Shown in pieces: positions 17,369 to 24,625 of a stretch of DNA of 64,000 nucleotides (position 1 is its first letter; the number at the start of each line of letters is the position of its first letter). The position numbers were made by a program, and so were the translations under genes. The notes below the pieces were generated by a model, which saw nothing but the letters and a program-made list of their open reading frames with translations, ran no database searches and had not been told where the DNA came from. Origin of the DNA: AV40 sp035568175 (GTDB lineage: Bacteria; Verrucomicrobiota; Verrucomicrobiia; Chthoniobacterales; UBA10450); the NCBI GenBank assembly GCA_035568175.1, contig DATMON010000005.1, positions 124,001-188,000 on the forward strand, given 5' to 3'.

Positions 17369-18787
17369 TTAGCCACCAGCCGCGCCGGTGCCACCGGGTT
17401 CAGTCATGGAAATGGGATCGAGCGCGCGCTCCAGTTCTTTTTCCGACAAGATTTTTTTCTCGCGGCAAAGTTCCCGAACGGTTTTGCCTGTGCGCACACT
17501 TTCCTTAGCGATCTCGGCCGCGCGATCGTAACCGATCTTTGGTGCCAATGCCGTCACCATCGCCATTGAGAGCTCGACAAGTTCTTCGCAGCGCGCCTTG
17601 TTCGCCGTGATTCCGGTCACGCATTTTTCACAGAAAACATCCACGACATTGGCGAGAAGCCGGATGGATTCGAGAAGATCGTGTGCCATCACCGGCATCA
17701 TCACGTTGAGCTCAAAATTTCCATTCGCGCCGGCCCAGGTAATGGCGACGTCGTTGCCGAAGACTTGAGCGCAAACCATCATGACCGATTCACACATCAC
17801 CGGATTGACTTTACCGGGCATGATTGAGCTGCCGGGTTGCGTGGCGGGCAATTGAATCTCGCCAATGCCGCAGCGCGGACCGCTGCCTAGCAAGCGAATG
17901 TCGTTGGCGATCTTAAACAAACTGGTCGCAATTGTTTTGAGTTGGCCGCTCGCTTCCACGACCGCGTCCTTGCCGCCCTGCGCTTCGAAATGATTTTTCG
18001 CTTCGTAGAATTTGATGCCGGTCCTCTGTTCCAGATGACGCATCACTTTACCTGGAAGATCGACATGGCGGTTCAGTCCAGTGCCAACGGCGGTGCCACC
18101 GAGCGCGAGCTCCCGCAAAACTTCGCCTGCTTTTTTCGCGCGTTCTTTTCCGTAAGCGACTTGTTGTGCGTAACCGGAAAATTCTTGGCCGAGCCGGACT
18201 GGCGTCGCATCCATCAAATGCGTCCGACCGATCTTGATGATGTCCCAGAATTCCTTCGTCTTCACATCCAGCGCAGCGCGTAATTTTTCCAGCGCCGGCA
18301 ATAAACAATCCTTCAATCGCTCGGCGGCGCTAATGTGAATGGCCGAAGGAATCACGTCGTTGCTCGACTGTCCCATGTTGACGTGATCATTCGGATGCAC
18401 GAACTCGCGCGAACCGATTTTTTTGCCGGCCAATTGCGCGCATCGGTTCGCGATTACTTCATTTGCGTTTGTGTTCGTGCTGGTGCCCGAACCGGTCTGG
18501 AAAATGTCGAGTGGAAAATGGTCGTCCAGTTTGCCCTCGATCACTTCTTCGGCTGCTTGCACGATCAATGCGGCACGCTCGGCATCGAGTAAACCGAGAT
18601 CGTGATTGGCCTGGGCCGCGGCCCATTTAATCAAGCCAAGCCCGCGAATGAACGCGCGGGAGAAACGATAACCGCTAATGGGAAAATTCAGCACGGCACG
18701 CTGAGTGGAAGCGCCATACAGAGCCGATTCGGGGAGCGACATTTCTCCCATCGAATCTTTTTCCATCCGGGTCCGGCCGCCGGTCAT
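17369..18787 (-). CDS. fumC: Class II fumarate hydratase
   Basis: FumC interconverts fumarate and malate in the TCA cycle. At 472 residues it matches the class II homotetramer. Motifs are TGSGTSTNTNANEV near residue 97, HPNDHVNMGQSSND, GRTHLMDATPVRLGQE, and the superfamily signature GSSIMPGKVNP with the catalytic loop Ser. The C-terminal region has GYDRAAEIAKES. Aspartase is the closest alternative, but the family layout favours fumarase. The ATG at 18787 overlaps the upstream methyltransferase stop by 4 nt; another ATG lies seven codons inside. Confidence 0.93.
   Translation of the reverse strand: MTGGRTRMEKDSMGEMSLPESALYGASTQRAVLNFPISGYRFSRAFIRGLGLIKWAAAQANHDLGLLDAERAALIVQAAEEVIEGKLDDHFPLDIFQTGSGTSTNTNANEVIANRCAQLAGKKIGSREFVHPNDHVNMGQSSNDVIPSAIHISAAERLKDCLLPALEKLRAALDVKTKEFWDIIKIGRTHLMDATPVRLGQEFSGYAQQVAYGKERAKKAGEVLRELALGGTAVGTGLNRHVDLPGKVMRHLEQRTGIKFYEAKNHFEAQGGKDAVVEASGQLKTIATSLFKIANDIRLLGSGPRCGIGEIQLPATQPGSSIMPGKVNPVMCESVMMVCAQVFGNDVAITWAGANGNFELNVMMPVMAHDLLESIRLLANVVDVFCEKCVTGITANKARCEELVELSMAMVTALAPKIGYDRAAEIAKESVRTGKTVRELCREKKILSEKELERALDPISMTEPGGTGAAGG
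18056..18067 (+). repeat. 12-mer copy with one mismatch
   Basis: AAGATCGACATG, one change from AAGATCGACATC. On the coding (minus) strand of fumC it reads HVDL. Confidence 0.5.
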
Positions 18788-19419
18788 GCGTTATTTGCGG
18801 AAGCTCGACTTTCCTGAAACGATAGATGCGATTCGCCGTTGCGGCCGTTCGATTTCTCAAAAACCGTGATGAACATGGGCGGAATGTTTTGCAGGAAATA
18901 TTCGGACTTGGCGCGATCGAAGATTTTAGCGTGCTGCCTCAATTCGTTCGTGACTTGATAAATAATAAATCGACCGCCAGCCGCGAGCGCGTCGTAGGTT
19001 TGTTGGAGTAAAGCGCGCTTCTTGTCGATCTTCAGAATGCTAAACGGGATGCCGGAAACGATATAATCGCACGCGTCGATGCCGCGTCTGCGCAATTCCA
19101 ATGGCAGGTGCGCAGCGTTGTCGTTGATGACATGCACGCGCGGATCGTCTCTGAATTGGCGCCGCAAATCGCGCGAGAAAGCGGGGTCGAGCTCGAAGAG
19201 AAGCAATTGGCAATCCGGTCGCATCCGGCGCGCGATCTCGCGCGAATGCACTCCTTCGCCAGGACCGTACTCCGCGATCACACGCGCCCGGTCGAAATCA
19301 ATTTTATCGGCCACGCGCTCGACTAGGGCCTTGGAACTTGGTACGATCGACGCGATTTGGAATGGGCGTTTTAGAAATCGCTTGAAGAAAAGGGCGCTCA
19401 TCGAAAATCGAATAGTCAC
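18784..19419 (-). CDS. SAM-dependent methyltransferase (PmtA/rRNA-dimethylase-like)
   Basis: This 211-residue class I methyltransferase opens with FKRFLKRPFQIASIVPSSKA, an N-terminal basic/hydrophobic stretch typical of phospholipid N-methyltransferase-like proteins. The SAM motif I is VIAEYGPGEGVHS, with LLFELDPAF as motif II and DYIVSGIPFS where the catalytic NPPY-like loop is expected. Membrane phosphatidylethanolamine methylation is possible, but other members modify RNA or small molecules. It is the first gene of a likely methyltransferase-fumC-secreted protein unit on the minus strand. Confidence 0.7.
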   Translation of the reverse strand: MTIRFSMSALFFKRFLKRPFQIASIVPSSKALVERVADKIDFDRARVIAEYGPGEGVHSREIARRMRPDCQLLLFELDPAFSRDLRRQFRDDPRVHVINDNAAHLPLELRRRGIDACDYIVSGIPFSILKIDKKRALLQQTYDALAAGGRFIIYQVTNELRQHAKIFDRAKSEYFLQNIPPMFITVFEKSNGRNGESHLSFQESRASANNA

Positions 19420-19499
19420 CCTCTAGCCCGGCATTGTCCAGTCGCGAGTGGCTCGGCCGCCCTCAATACCGGGTCGTTAGGCGGCAATTGTCCAAAGAA

Positions 19500-19511
19500 A
19501 AGATTGACATC
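19500..19511 (+). repeat. 12-mer copy with one mismatch, upstream of HTH-receiver gene
   Basis: AAGATTGACATC lies between the methyltransferase and the HTH-receiver gene. It contains TTGACA, and a TATAAT follows at 19524-19529. The spacer is only 14 nt, short for a standard sigma-70 promoter, so promoter function is uncertain. Confidence 0.4.
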
Positions 19512-19584
19512 GATTCTAGAATTTATAATGCTTAGCCGAGCGAAATGTCTTGCCCATTTTCCCGCGAATTGGTGATTTTCCCAC

Positions 19585-20136
19585 ATGCATAACCTCCTAA
19601 CGGTCAAGGAAACGGCCAAATATCTCCGCATTCCATTGCCGACCGTTTATTATCTCGTCCAGCGCGGCCAGCTCCCCGCTATCCAGATCGGCGGTCGCTG
19701 GCGGATCAAAAAATCCTCCCTCGATAAGGACATTCTCAAGGAAGAAAAATCCGGCCAACCCACCGTCCTCGTGGTGGACGACGACGAAAGCCTGCAAAAC
19801 CTTTTCAAGCTCTTCCTCCGGAAAATCGGTTTTAGCCGCGTCGTTGTCGGCACTGTGAAAGAAGCCCTCGCCGCGCTCGAAAAGCAAAAATTCGATCTCG
19901 TCTTTCTCGATCTAAAATTGCCCGACGGCCCGGCCGACGACGTTTACGACGCGATCAAGGAAGATCAACCCGGTTGTCCGATTATCATCATTACCGGTTA
20001 TCCGGATAGCGCGATGCTCGACCGGATCCTTGCGAAAGGACCGATCACAGTTTTGAAAAAACCGCTCAAGGTCGAGCAATTGAAAGAGACAGTTCGTATT
20101 CTCGGTCACAAGGAAGCGGTCAAACTGGCCGCTTAA
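19585..20136 (+). CDS. Excisionase-type HTH fused to response-regulator receiver domain
   Basis: Residues 1-50 are a winged-helix DNA-binding domain of the excisionase/MerR kind: LTVKETAKYLRIPLPTVYYL, then PAIQIGGRWRIKKSSLD. After a short linker, residues 60-175 form a receiver domain. The acidic cluster is VVDDDES (Asp 65-67), the phospho-acceptor is Asp109 in LVFLDLKLPDG, the switch Thr is in IIITGYP and the Lys in VLKKPLK. Most regulators carry DNA-binding domains C-terminally, so this order is unusual. No partner kinase is adjacent; the nearest in the window are far away. Confidence 0.85.
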   Translation: MHNLLTVKETAKYLRIPLPTVYYLVQRGQLPAIQIGGRWRIKKSSLDKDILKEEKSGQPTVLVVDDDESLQNLFKLFLRKIGFSRVVVGTVKEALAALEKQKFDLVFLDLKLPDGPADDVYDAIKEDQPGCPIIIITGYPDSAMLDRILAKGPITVLKKPLKVEQLKETVRILGHKEAVKLAA

Positions 20137-20160
20137 GAGTTAACGCCCGCCGCGGCGGAC

Positions 20161-20172
20161 AAGATCGACATC
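20161..20172 (+). repeat. AAGATCGACATC 12-mer, exact intergenic copy
   Basis: Exact copy 24 nt after the stop of the HTH-receiver gene and 50 nt before tRNA-Val. The extended sequence CAAGATCGACATCTTG is a 6-bp inverted repeat with a CGAC loop. Confidence 0.7.
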
Positions 20173-20222
20173 TTGCTCTTGACTGGTCACTCGTCACTGA
20201 TCACTTATCACTCCGCTGAAAT

Positions 20223-20297
<75 letters not shown>

Positions 20298-20309
20298 CAT
20301 TTGTTCGCC

Positions 20310-20888
20310 ATGGGCAGCTCATCTGAAATTCTAAAGAGCGCAATCGGCGCCGCGACGATAACGTTGCAATCGCTTGTCGATCTCGAATCGCAAATCACGA
20401 AAGCGGCCGACTTAATCGTGGATTGCCTAACGAATGGCAAAAAAGCGTTGGCTTGCGGCAACGGCGGCAGCGCCGCGGACGCGGCCGATTTCTGCACCGA
20501 ACTGGCGTGTCGCTTGGTGGAAGATCGGCGCCCGTATCCGGCGATGAATTTGTCGCAGGGTGGAAGCTTGATCACTGCGACTGGGAACGATTACGGCTTC
20601 GAAGAAATTTTCGCGCGGCAAGTGCGCGCGTTTGGAAACGCTGGTGATGTCCTGGTTGCCATCAGCACCACCGGCAAATCGAAAAATATCCGGCGCGCGA
20701 TCGAAGAAGCGCGCGATCGGAAATTAAAAATGATCGCACTTCTCGGCCGCGGCGGCGGATCCGCGGCTGGCATTGCCGATGTCGATCTTATCGTGAAAGG
20801 CGATTCAACCGCGCGAATTCAGGAAGCGCACAAATTCATTCTTCACGTCCTCTGCGAGATCTGCGAAGCGCGTTTGCCTCGGAAATAA
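20310..20888 (+). CDS. gmhA: Phosphoheptose (sedoheptulose 7-phosphate) isomerase
   Basis: GmhA converts D-sedoheptulose 7-phosphate to D-glycero-D-manno-heptose 7-phosphate, the first step to heptose in lipopolysaccharide or other glycans. The SIS fold is clear: CGNGGSAADAADFCTELACR near residues 50-70, LITATGNDYGFEEIFARQVR, and ISTTGKSKNIRRAI as the phosphate-binding loop. The acidic residue in the C-terminal helix IQEAHKFILHVLCE is also conserved. Length of about 192 residues is normal. The ATG at 20310 is preferred over an upstream TTG. It suggests an outer membrane with heptose-containing glycans. Confidence 0.9.
   Translation: MGSSSEILKSAIGAATITLQSLVDLESQITKAADLIVDCLTNGKKALACGNGGSAADAADFCTELACRLVEDRRPYPAMNLSQGGSLITATGNDYGFEEIFARQVRAFGNAGDVLVAISTTGKSKNIRRAIEEARDRKLKMIALLGRGGGSAAGIADVDLIVKGDSTARIQEAHKFILHVLCEICEARLPRK
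20778..20789 (-). repeat. AAGATCGACATC 12-mer, exact copy (minus strand)
   Basis: Exact copy on the minus strand inside gmhA; the plus strand reads GATGTCGATCTT, in frame as DVDL. Confidence 0.7.
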
Positions 20889-20928
20889 CCCAGATCAGAC
20901 GGCCACCGCTTCCGCCTGGCATAACTGC

Positions 20929-21537
20929 TTGAAATTGGTCGCCTTGAAGCGAGGTGGCCCGTCCGATGCTCTTGCGAGCTGTATGCAATTGGTGCCGAAC
21001 CAGAGTCCAGTCGAGCGGCTGATCAGTTCGATGGAAGCGCAGGAAAGCACTTCTACCGAGGCGGGTTCCGATTCGCCGTTTGTTCTGAGGGGCGCTGGCA
21101 TGATGTCGGGTAACGCGCGCTGGATATTCATCGGGGCGATGATTGGTGCGCTGCTCCTTTCGATTGGCGGAATTATTTTCAGCCGACACCTGGATCAGGA
21201 AGGTGAGCGACTCAATTTCCCGACTTTTATTAGAGCCCGAACGAAAAGTCTCGCCGACGGCCTCGGTTCGACCGCGACTCCTGCGATCGTCGTCGAACTC
21301 AGCGCCGACATGGTTCGGGTCAGCGCAATCGCGCTTGGTCATCCGCGATTGGCCGTCATCAATGGAAAAACCGTTACCGAAGGGGACAGCGTTACTTTGC
21401 AGGCGCCAAATGCTTCGGTCGCGCTCATTCTTCGCGTCGTCAAAATTGGTGACGGCTCGATCAATCTCTCCGACGGAAAGAAGATGTTCAGTGCAAGTTT
21501 GCACATTCCGTCACCGCCTCGACCGAAACCGAACTGA
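20929..21537 (+). CDS. Membrane-anchored protein with GspC-like periplasmic domain
   Basis: The protein has one transmembrane helix (WIFIGAMIGALLLSIGGIIF, about residues 65-84) and a C-terminal domain of roughly 100 residues facing outward. The C-terminal part (AIALGHPRLAVINGKTVTEG, then VVKIGDGSINLSDGKK) resembles the homology-region domain of type II secretion GspC/PulC, but similarity is only by eye. The start is uncertain: TTG 20929, ATG 20983 and ATG 21031 are all open, and none has a clear ribosome site. A hairpin with a short T run follows the stop. Confidence 0.55.
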   Translation: MKLVALKRGGPSDALASCMQLVPNQSPVERLISSMEAQESTSTEAGSDSPFVLRGAGMMSGNARWIFIGAMIGALLLSIGGIIFSRHLDQEGERLNFPTFIRARTKSLADGLGSTATPAIVVELSADMVRVSAIALGHPRLAVINGKTVTEGDSVTLQAPNASVALILRVVKIGDGSINLSDGKKMFSASLHIPSPPRPKPN

Positions 21538-21552
21538 TTAGAGATGTAGGCG

Positions 21553-21580
21553 AGCCGCGCCGCGCGTTTCGCGGCTTTTC
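21553..21580 (+). terminator. Putative rho-independent terminator
   Basis: AGCCGCG pairs with CGCGGCT across a 10-nt loop and is followed by TTTTC. It lies 16 nt after the GspC-like gene. The T run is short. Confidence 0.5.
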
Positions 21581-21615
21581 AACCGACGCCAATTGCGGTA
21601 AAGCGTGGTGCTGTT

Positions 21616-22071
21616 ATGAAAAGAATTTTGTTCCTGCTCGTTGCGATTCTAATCGGCACCGGATCAATCATGCTCGGCGGAGGGGTGCGTTACGACGCAA
21701 AAGTCTGGCGCGCCGTGCAAAGCTACGATCTTGTCACGTTGAGCAAGAATTTGGACGCGCATATGCGCGAACTTGTTGCCGTGAAATGCAATTTCCGCGG
21801 CAAAGACATCCACCACATGAAATCGAACTGGTATGAAAGCTCGGTTTGGCAAAATATTCAGGGAGAACGCGGCAAGTTCGCGCATGCGTCGGTCATGGTG
21901 GCAAAACCGGACTTGGCCGCCTTCAAGTCGATCCCGACAGATTCGAGCGGCGCGGAGATCACTCTTTACGGCCGGGTCGAACACGACGCGCAGTCGAATT
22001 TTAGTTTCCTACGCCTGGTTGGACGCAACGCAACCACCGATTCAGCGGGCAACGCTACCGTCACCTGGTAA
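21616..22071 (+). CDS. Secreted protein of unknown function
   Basis: This 151-residue protein has a hydrophobic signal or anchor at residues 3-22 (ILFLLVAILIGTGSIMLGGG). The mature part contains VAVKCNFRGKDIHHMKSNWY and EITLYGRVEHDAQSNFSFLR. The layout looks like a small beta-rich periplasmic domain. I recognise no family. The gene ends next to the convergent 2OG-oxygenase-like gene. Confidence 0.6.
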   Translation: MKRILFLLVAILIGTGSIMLGGGVRYDAKVWRAVQSYDLVTLSKNLDAHMRELVAVKCNFRGKDIHHMKSNWYESSVWQNIQGERGKFAHASVMVAKPDLAAFKSIPTDSSGAEITLYGRVEHDAQSNFSFLRLVGRNATTDSAGNATVTW

Positions 22072-22072
22072 C

Positions 22073-22858
22073 TCAACTGCGTTTTAGACTGCGCAGTTCG
22101 TTCAGCAAAAAGTTACCGACCCGTCGCGTGCGGTTCCGCAAAGCTCTCCAAAGGCCGCGATCTACGAAATAGGTCAGAAGAATGCTGTCGCGCGTTCTCA
22201 CCTCCGACCCGACCGGTTTGGCCGAGTGCCAGGTGTCATTCCAGACGGCGAAAGCATACCCAGAGTTTGGCGCGAATGGCATTTGAGTCCGTTTCGGCTT
22301 GGTCCCGTCCGCCATTTGTTCGTGAAACATCGTGCCGATGTGCGTGTTTGAATTGTCCGACGGCAAGTAAAGTTGAACCGTTATCCCTTTCCAAAGGCTG
22401 TCGGTGTGCTTGAAAACGCGATAACCCGGAACGTCGCGGGTCAGAATCGGCACCGGGTACATTCCAACGCTGGCGAAATTTTCTCCAAAGCGTCGCTTCA
22501 AACCTGGCGCAAGGTGCTGGATTAACGCGGTTTTTACCTCGTCCGAACGCAGGACGCGCCCAACCACGTCCCAAACAGCAAGCTTTTCCGCCGGAAGATG
22601 GCGAATGTATTCTGGAAACAAATCAATCTTGGTCCGGGTCGGTTTTCCATCCGGGCGGCTGCTTCCCATTTTGCTTTTTCCCGACATCGGCCGGTAGTCG
22701 TTCTCGTTCGGCATCGTGCGCAGCATCTCCGCGTAAAAATCGGGCGGAAAAACGCGATCGAACTTCAAATGAAAAAAAGGAACGCTGCCCTCGCGCGCGT
22801 TTCGCATCGAGTCGGCCACGAATTCAGTCAGCTCTTTGACTGACCACGATTGTTCCAT
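22073..22858 (-). CDS. 2-oxoglutarate/Fe(II) oxygenase-like protein
   Basis: This 261-residue protein shows the HxD iron motif in YRVFKHTDSLWKGITVQLYL at about residues 155-170, a distal His in NDTWHSAKPV, and an Arg (TRDSILLTYF) placed to bind 2-oxoglutarate. This fits the double-stranded beta-helix oxygenases related to prolyl hydroxylases or phytanoyl-CoA-type enzymes. The N-terminal part PFFHLKFDRVFPPDFYAEML is like those of small-molecule or sugar-modifying members. It is divergent from the next gene with only 23 nt between start codons. The substrate is unknown. Confidence 0.65.
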   Translation of the reverse strand: MEQSWSVKELTEFVADSMRNAREGSVPFFHLKFDRVFPPDFYAEMLRTMPNENDYRPMSGKSKMGSSRPDGKPTRTKIDLFPEYIRHLPAEKLAVWDVVGRVLRSDEVKTALIQHLAPGLKRRFGENFASVGMYPVPILTRDVPGYRVFKHTDSLWKGITVQLYLPSDNSNTHIGTMFHEQMADGTKPKRTQMPFAPNSGYAFAVWNDTWHSAKPVGSEVRTRDSILLTYFVDRGLWRALRNRTRRVGNFLLNELRSLKRS

Positions 22859-22881
22859 TGATTAAATTGTTCCCGTTAACC

Positions 22882-23508
22882 ATGAGCGAAACAACCGAAA
22901 AGCATTCCAACCTGGCGCGACTCGGCCGTTGGTTGGCCGAACTGATCCTGGTCTTTGTCGGCGTTTACGCCGCGTTCTGGTTGAACAATTATCAGCAGCA
23001 TCTCCAGGAGGCGAAACGGCGCGACCAGATTTTGGCATCGCTCGAGCAAACGCTGCGCGAGGGAATTGAGAGCGGGAAAATTAGCGGCGCACAAGAAGAA
23101 CGACAAGCCGCGGAATTTCAGCGAGCGCTCGACGCAGGCGAGATGCCCCGGTTGCATCCGTTTGTTTTCACGACCGACTACACTCCGACCGACCTCGCCA
23201 CCCTGCTTCAATCCGGCGGCATCGAGCTGCTGGATGTGGAGACGCTCACCGCGTTGCGAAACGACGAATCGGTTATCCGCTGGGGACTGAGCCGCATGGC
23301 ACATTATCAGAAACTTAGCGACGAGCTGATCGTACCGAATCTCGACCAGGATATTTCCTTCTTTTACGATCCCACGACCAAGAAATTGCGGAAACGTTTC
23401 GAGATGTATTCCGACGCTCTCCAGGCAACTGTGAAATTTGCTCACGATCTCGAAAGAACCCACACCGAGCTGCTCAAACGAATCCAGGCCGAACGGCAAC
23501 GCCATTAA
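22882..23508 (+). CDS. Single-pass membrane protein, DUF6090-like
   Basis: The ATG at 22882 gives 208 residues. A membrane helix ELILVFVGVYAAFWLNNYQQ lies near the N-terminus, followed by a long, charged, mostly helical outer domain with coiled-coil-like ends (ILASLEQTLREGIESGK; LERTHTELLKRIQAERQR). The pattern of one N-terminal helix ending in an aromatic/Asn patch then a charged helical domain resembles DUF6090-type proteins. The function is unknown. An upstream TTG at 22858 is open but less likely. The alpha/beta hydrolase gene starts 2 nt after it. Confidence 0.6.
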   Translation: MSETTEKHSNLARLGRWLAELILVFVGVYAAFWLNNYQQHLQEAKRRDQILASLEQTLREGIESGKISGAQEERQAAEFQRALDAGEMPRLHPFVFTTDYTPTDLATLLQSGGIELLDVETLTALRNDESVIRWGLSRMAHYQKLSDELIVPNLDQDISFFYDPTTKKLRKRFEMYSDALQATVKFAHDLERTHTELLKRIQAERQRH

Positions 23509-23509
23509 G

Positions 23510-24583
23510 ATGATTTCAATTACTCGACTCTCTTGCTGTTTGTTATTGTTTCTCGCTGCTAACGCCAGAGCCGCCGATTATCCTTCTCCGCCTGAAGGCG
23601 ATTACATCATTGACGATTTCAAGTTCAGCTCGGGCGAAACATTGCCAGAGCTGCGCGTTCATTACCGCACGATCGGAAAGATCAACAAAGACGCGCAGGG
23701 CAACGTGACCAACGCAGTCTTGATCATGCACGGAACGACCGGTAGTGGCGCACAATTCATCCGCCCCGAATTTGCCGGCGAACTTTTCGGGAAAGATCAG
23801 CCGCTCGATGCGACCAAGTTTTTCATCGTGCTTCCGGACGGAATCGGCCACGGCAAATCGAGCAAACCGAGCGACGGAATGCACGCGAAATTTCCCCGCT
23901 ACGGTTACGTCGACATGGTCGAAGCCCAGTATCGACTGTTGACTGACGGGCTCGGGGTCAATCACGCGCGGCTGGTAATGGGCACCTCGATGGGCGGAAT
24001 GCACACCTGGCTTTGGGGCGAATCACATCCCGAGTTTATGGACGCGCTCATGCCTCTCGCCAGTTTGCCGACCCAGATTTCCGGGCGCAACCGCGTCTGG
24101 CGCCGCATGATTATTGACGCGATTCGGAACGATCCGACTTGGAACGGCGGAGAATATAAAACGCAGCCGCTGAGTCTGCGGACTGCTGCGGAGATGCTCT
24201 GGTTCATGAGCAGTAATCCAATTCTTCGACAAAAGGAGGCGCCGACACTCGCGCAGACCGACGAAGTGCTCGATAAATTCGCCGAGCAAATTGCGAAAAC
24301 AGACGACGCAAACGATGTGCTTTACGCGTTGGAAGCATCCCGCGATTATAATCCCGGCCCCAATCTCGAAAAAATTCGGGCGCCGCTTCTGGCGATCAAT
24401 TCCGCCGACGATCTGATCAATCCGCCCGAGCTTGGAATTTTGGAACGCGAAATCAAACGCGTTCCGCACGGTCGCGCCATTGTAATTCCCACGAGCGATA
24501 AGACCCGCGGTCACGGCAGCCACACCCTTGCGACGTTGTGGAAAGATCAATTGTTGATCTTGCTCAAGGAAACAGGAAAATAA
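23510..24583 (+). CDS. Secreted alpha/beta hydrolase, homoserine acyltransferase-like
   Basis: The protein has a signal peptide (residues 1-21, cleaved near ARAADY). The alpha/beta-hydrolase fold is recognisable from NAVLIMHGTTGSG (oxyanion region), then the nucleophile elbow VMGTSMGGMH with the catalytic Ser, LLAINSADDLINP with the likely Asp, and GHGSHT with the His. The overall layout resembles the MetX/homoserine O-acetyltransferase group, but export to the periplasm argues for another acyl or ester substrate. The ATG at 23510 overlaps the end of the previous gene, so co-translation is likely. Confidence 0.8.
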   Translation: MISITRLSCCLLLFLAANARAADYPSPPEGDYIIDDFKFSSGETLPELRVHYRTIGKINKDAQGNVTNAVLIMHGTTGSGAQFIRPEFAGELFGKDQPLDATKFFIVLPDGIGHGKSSKPSDGMHAKFPRYGYVDMVEAQYRLLTDGLGVNHARLVMGTSMGGMHTWLWGESHPEFMDALMPLASLPTQISGRNRVWRRMIIDAIRNDPTWNGGEYKTQPLSLRTAAEMLWFMSSNPILRQKEAPTLAQTDEVLDKFAEQIAKTDDANDVLYALEASRDYNPGPNLEKIRAPLLAINSADDLINPPELGILEREIKRVPHGRAIVIPTSDKTRGHGSHTLATLWKDQLLILLKETGK

Positions 24584-24586
24584 TTT

Positions 24587-24598
24587 AAGATCGACATC
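24587..24598 (+). repeat. AAGATCGACATC 12-mer, exact intergenic copy
   Basis: Exact copy 3 nt after the TAA of the alpha/beta hydrolase gene, in the same orientation. Confidence 0.7.
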
Positions 24599-24625
24599 AC
24601 GGGTCAGCGATTTTTCAATCGCGGC

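Noticed and set aside
19504..19529. TTGACA and TATAAT upstream of the HTH-receiver gene as a sigma-70 promoter
   Set aside because: The spacer is only 14 nt, and the TTGACA belongs to a 12-mer copy, so I do not list it as a promoter by itself.
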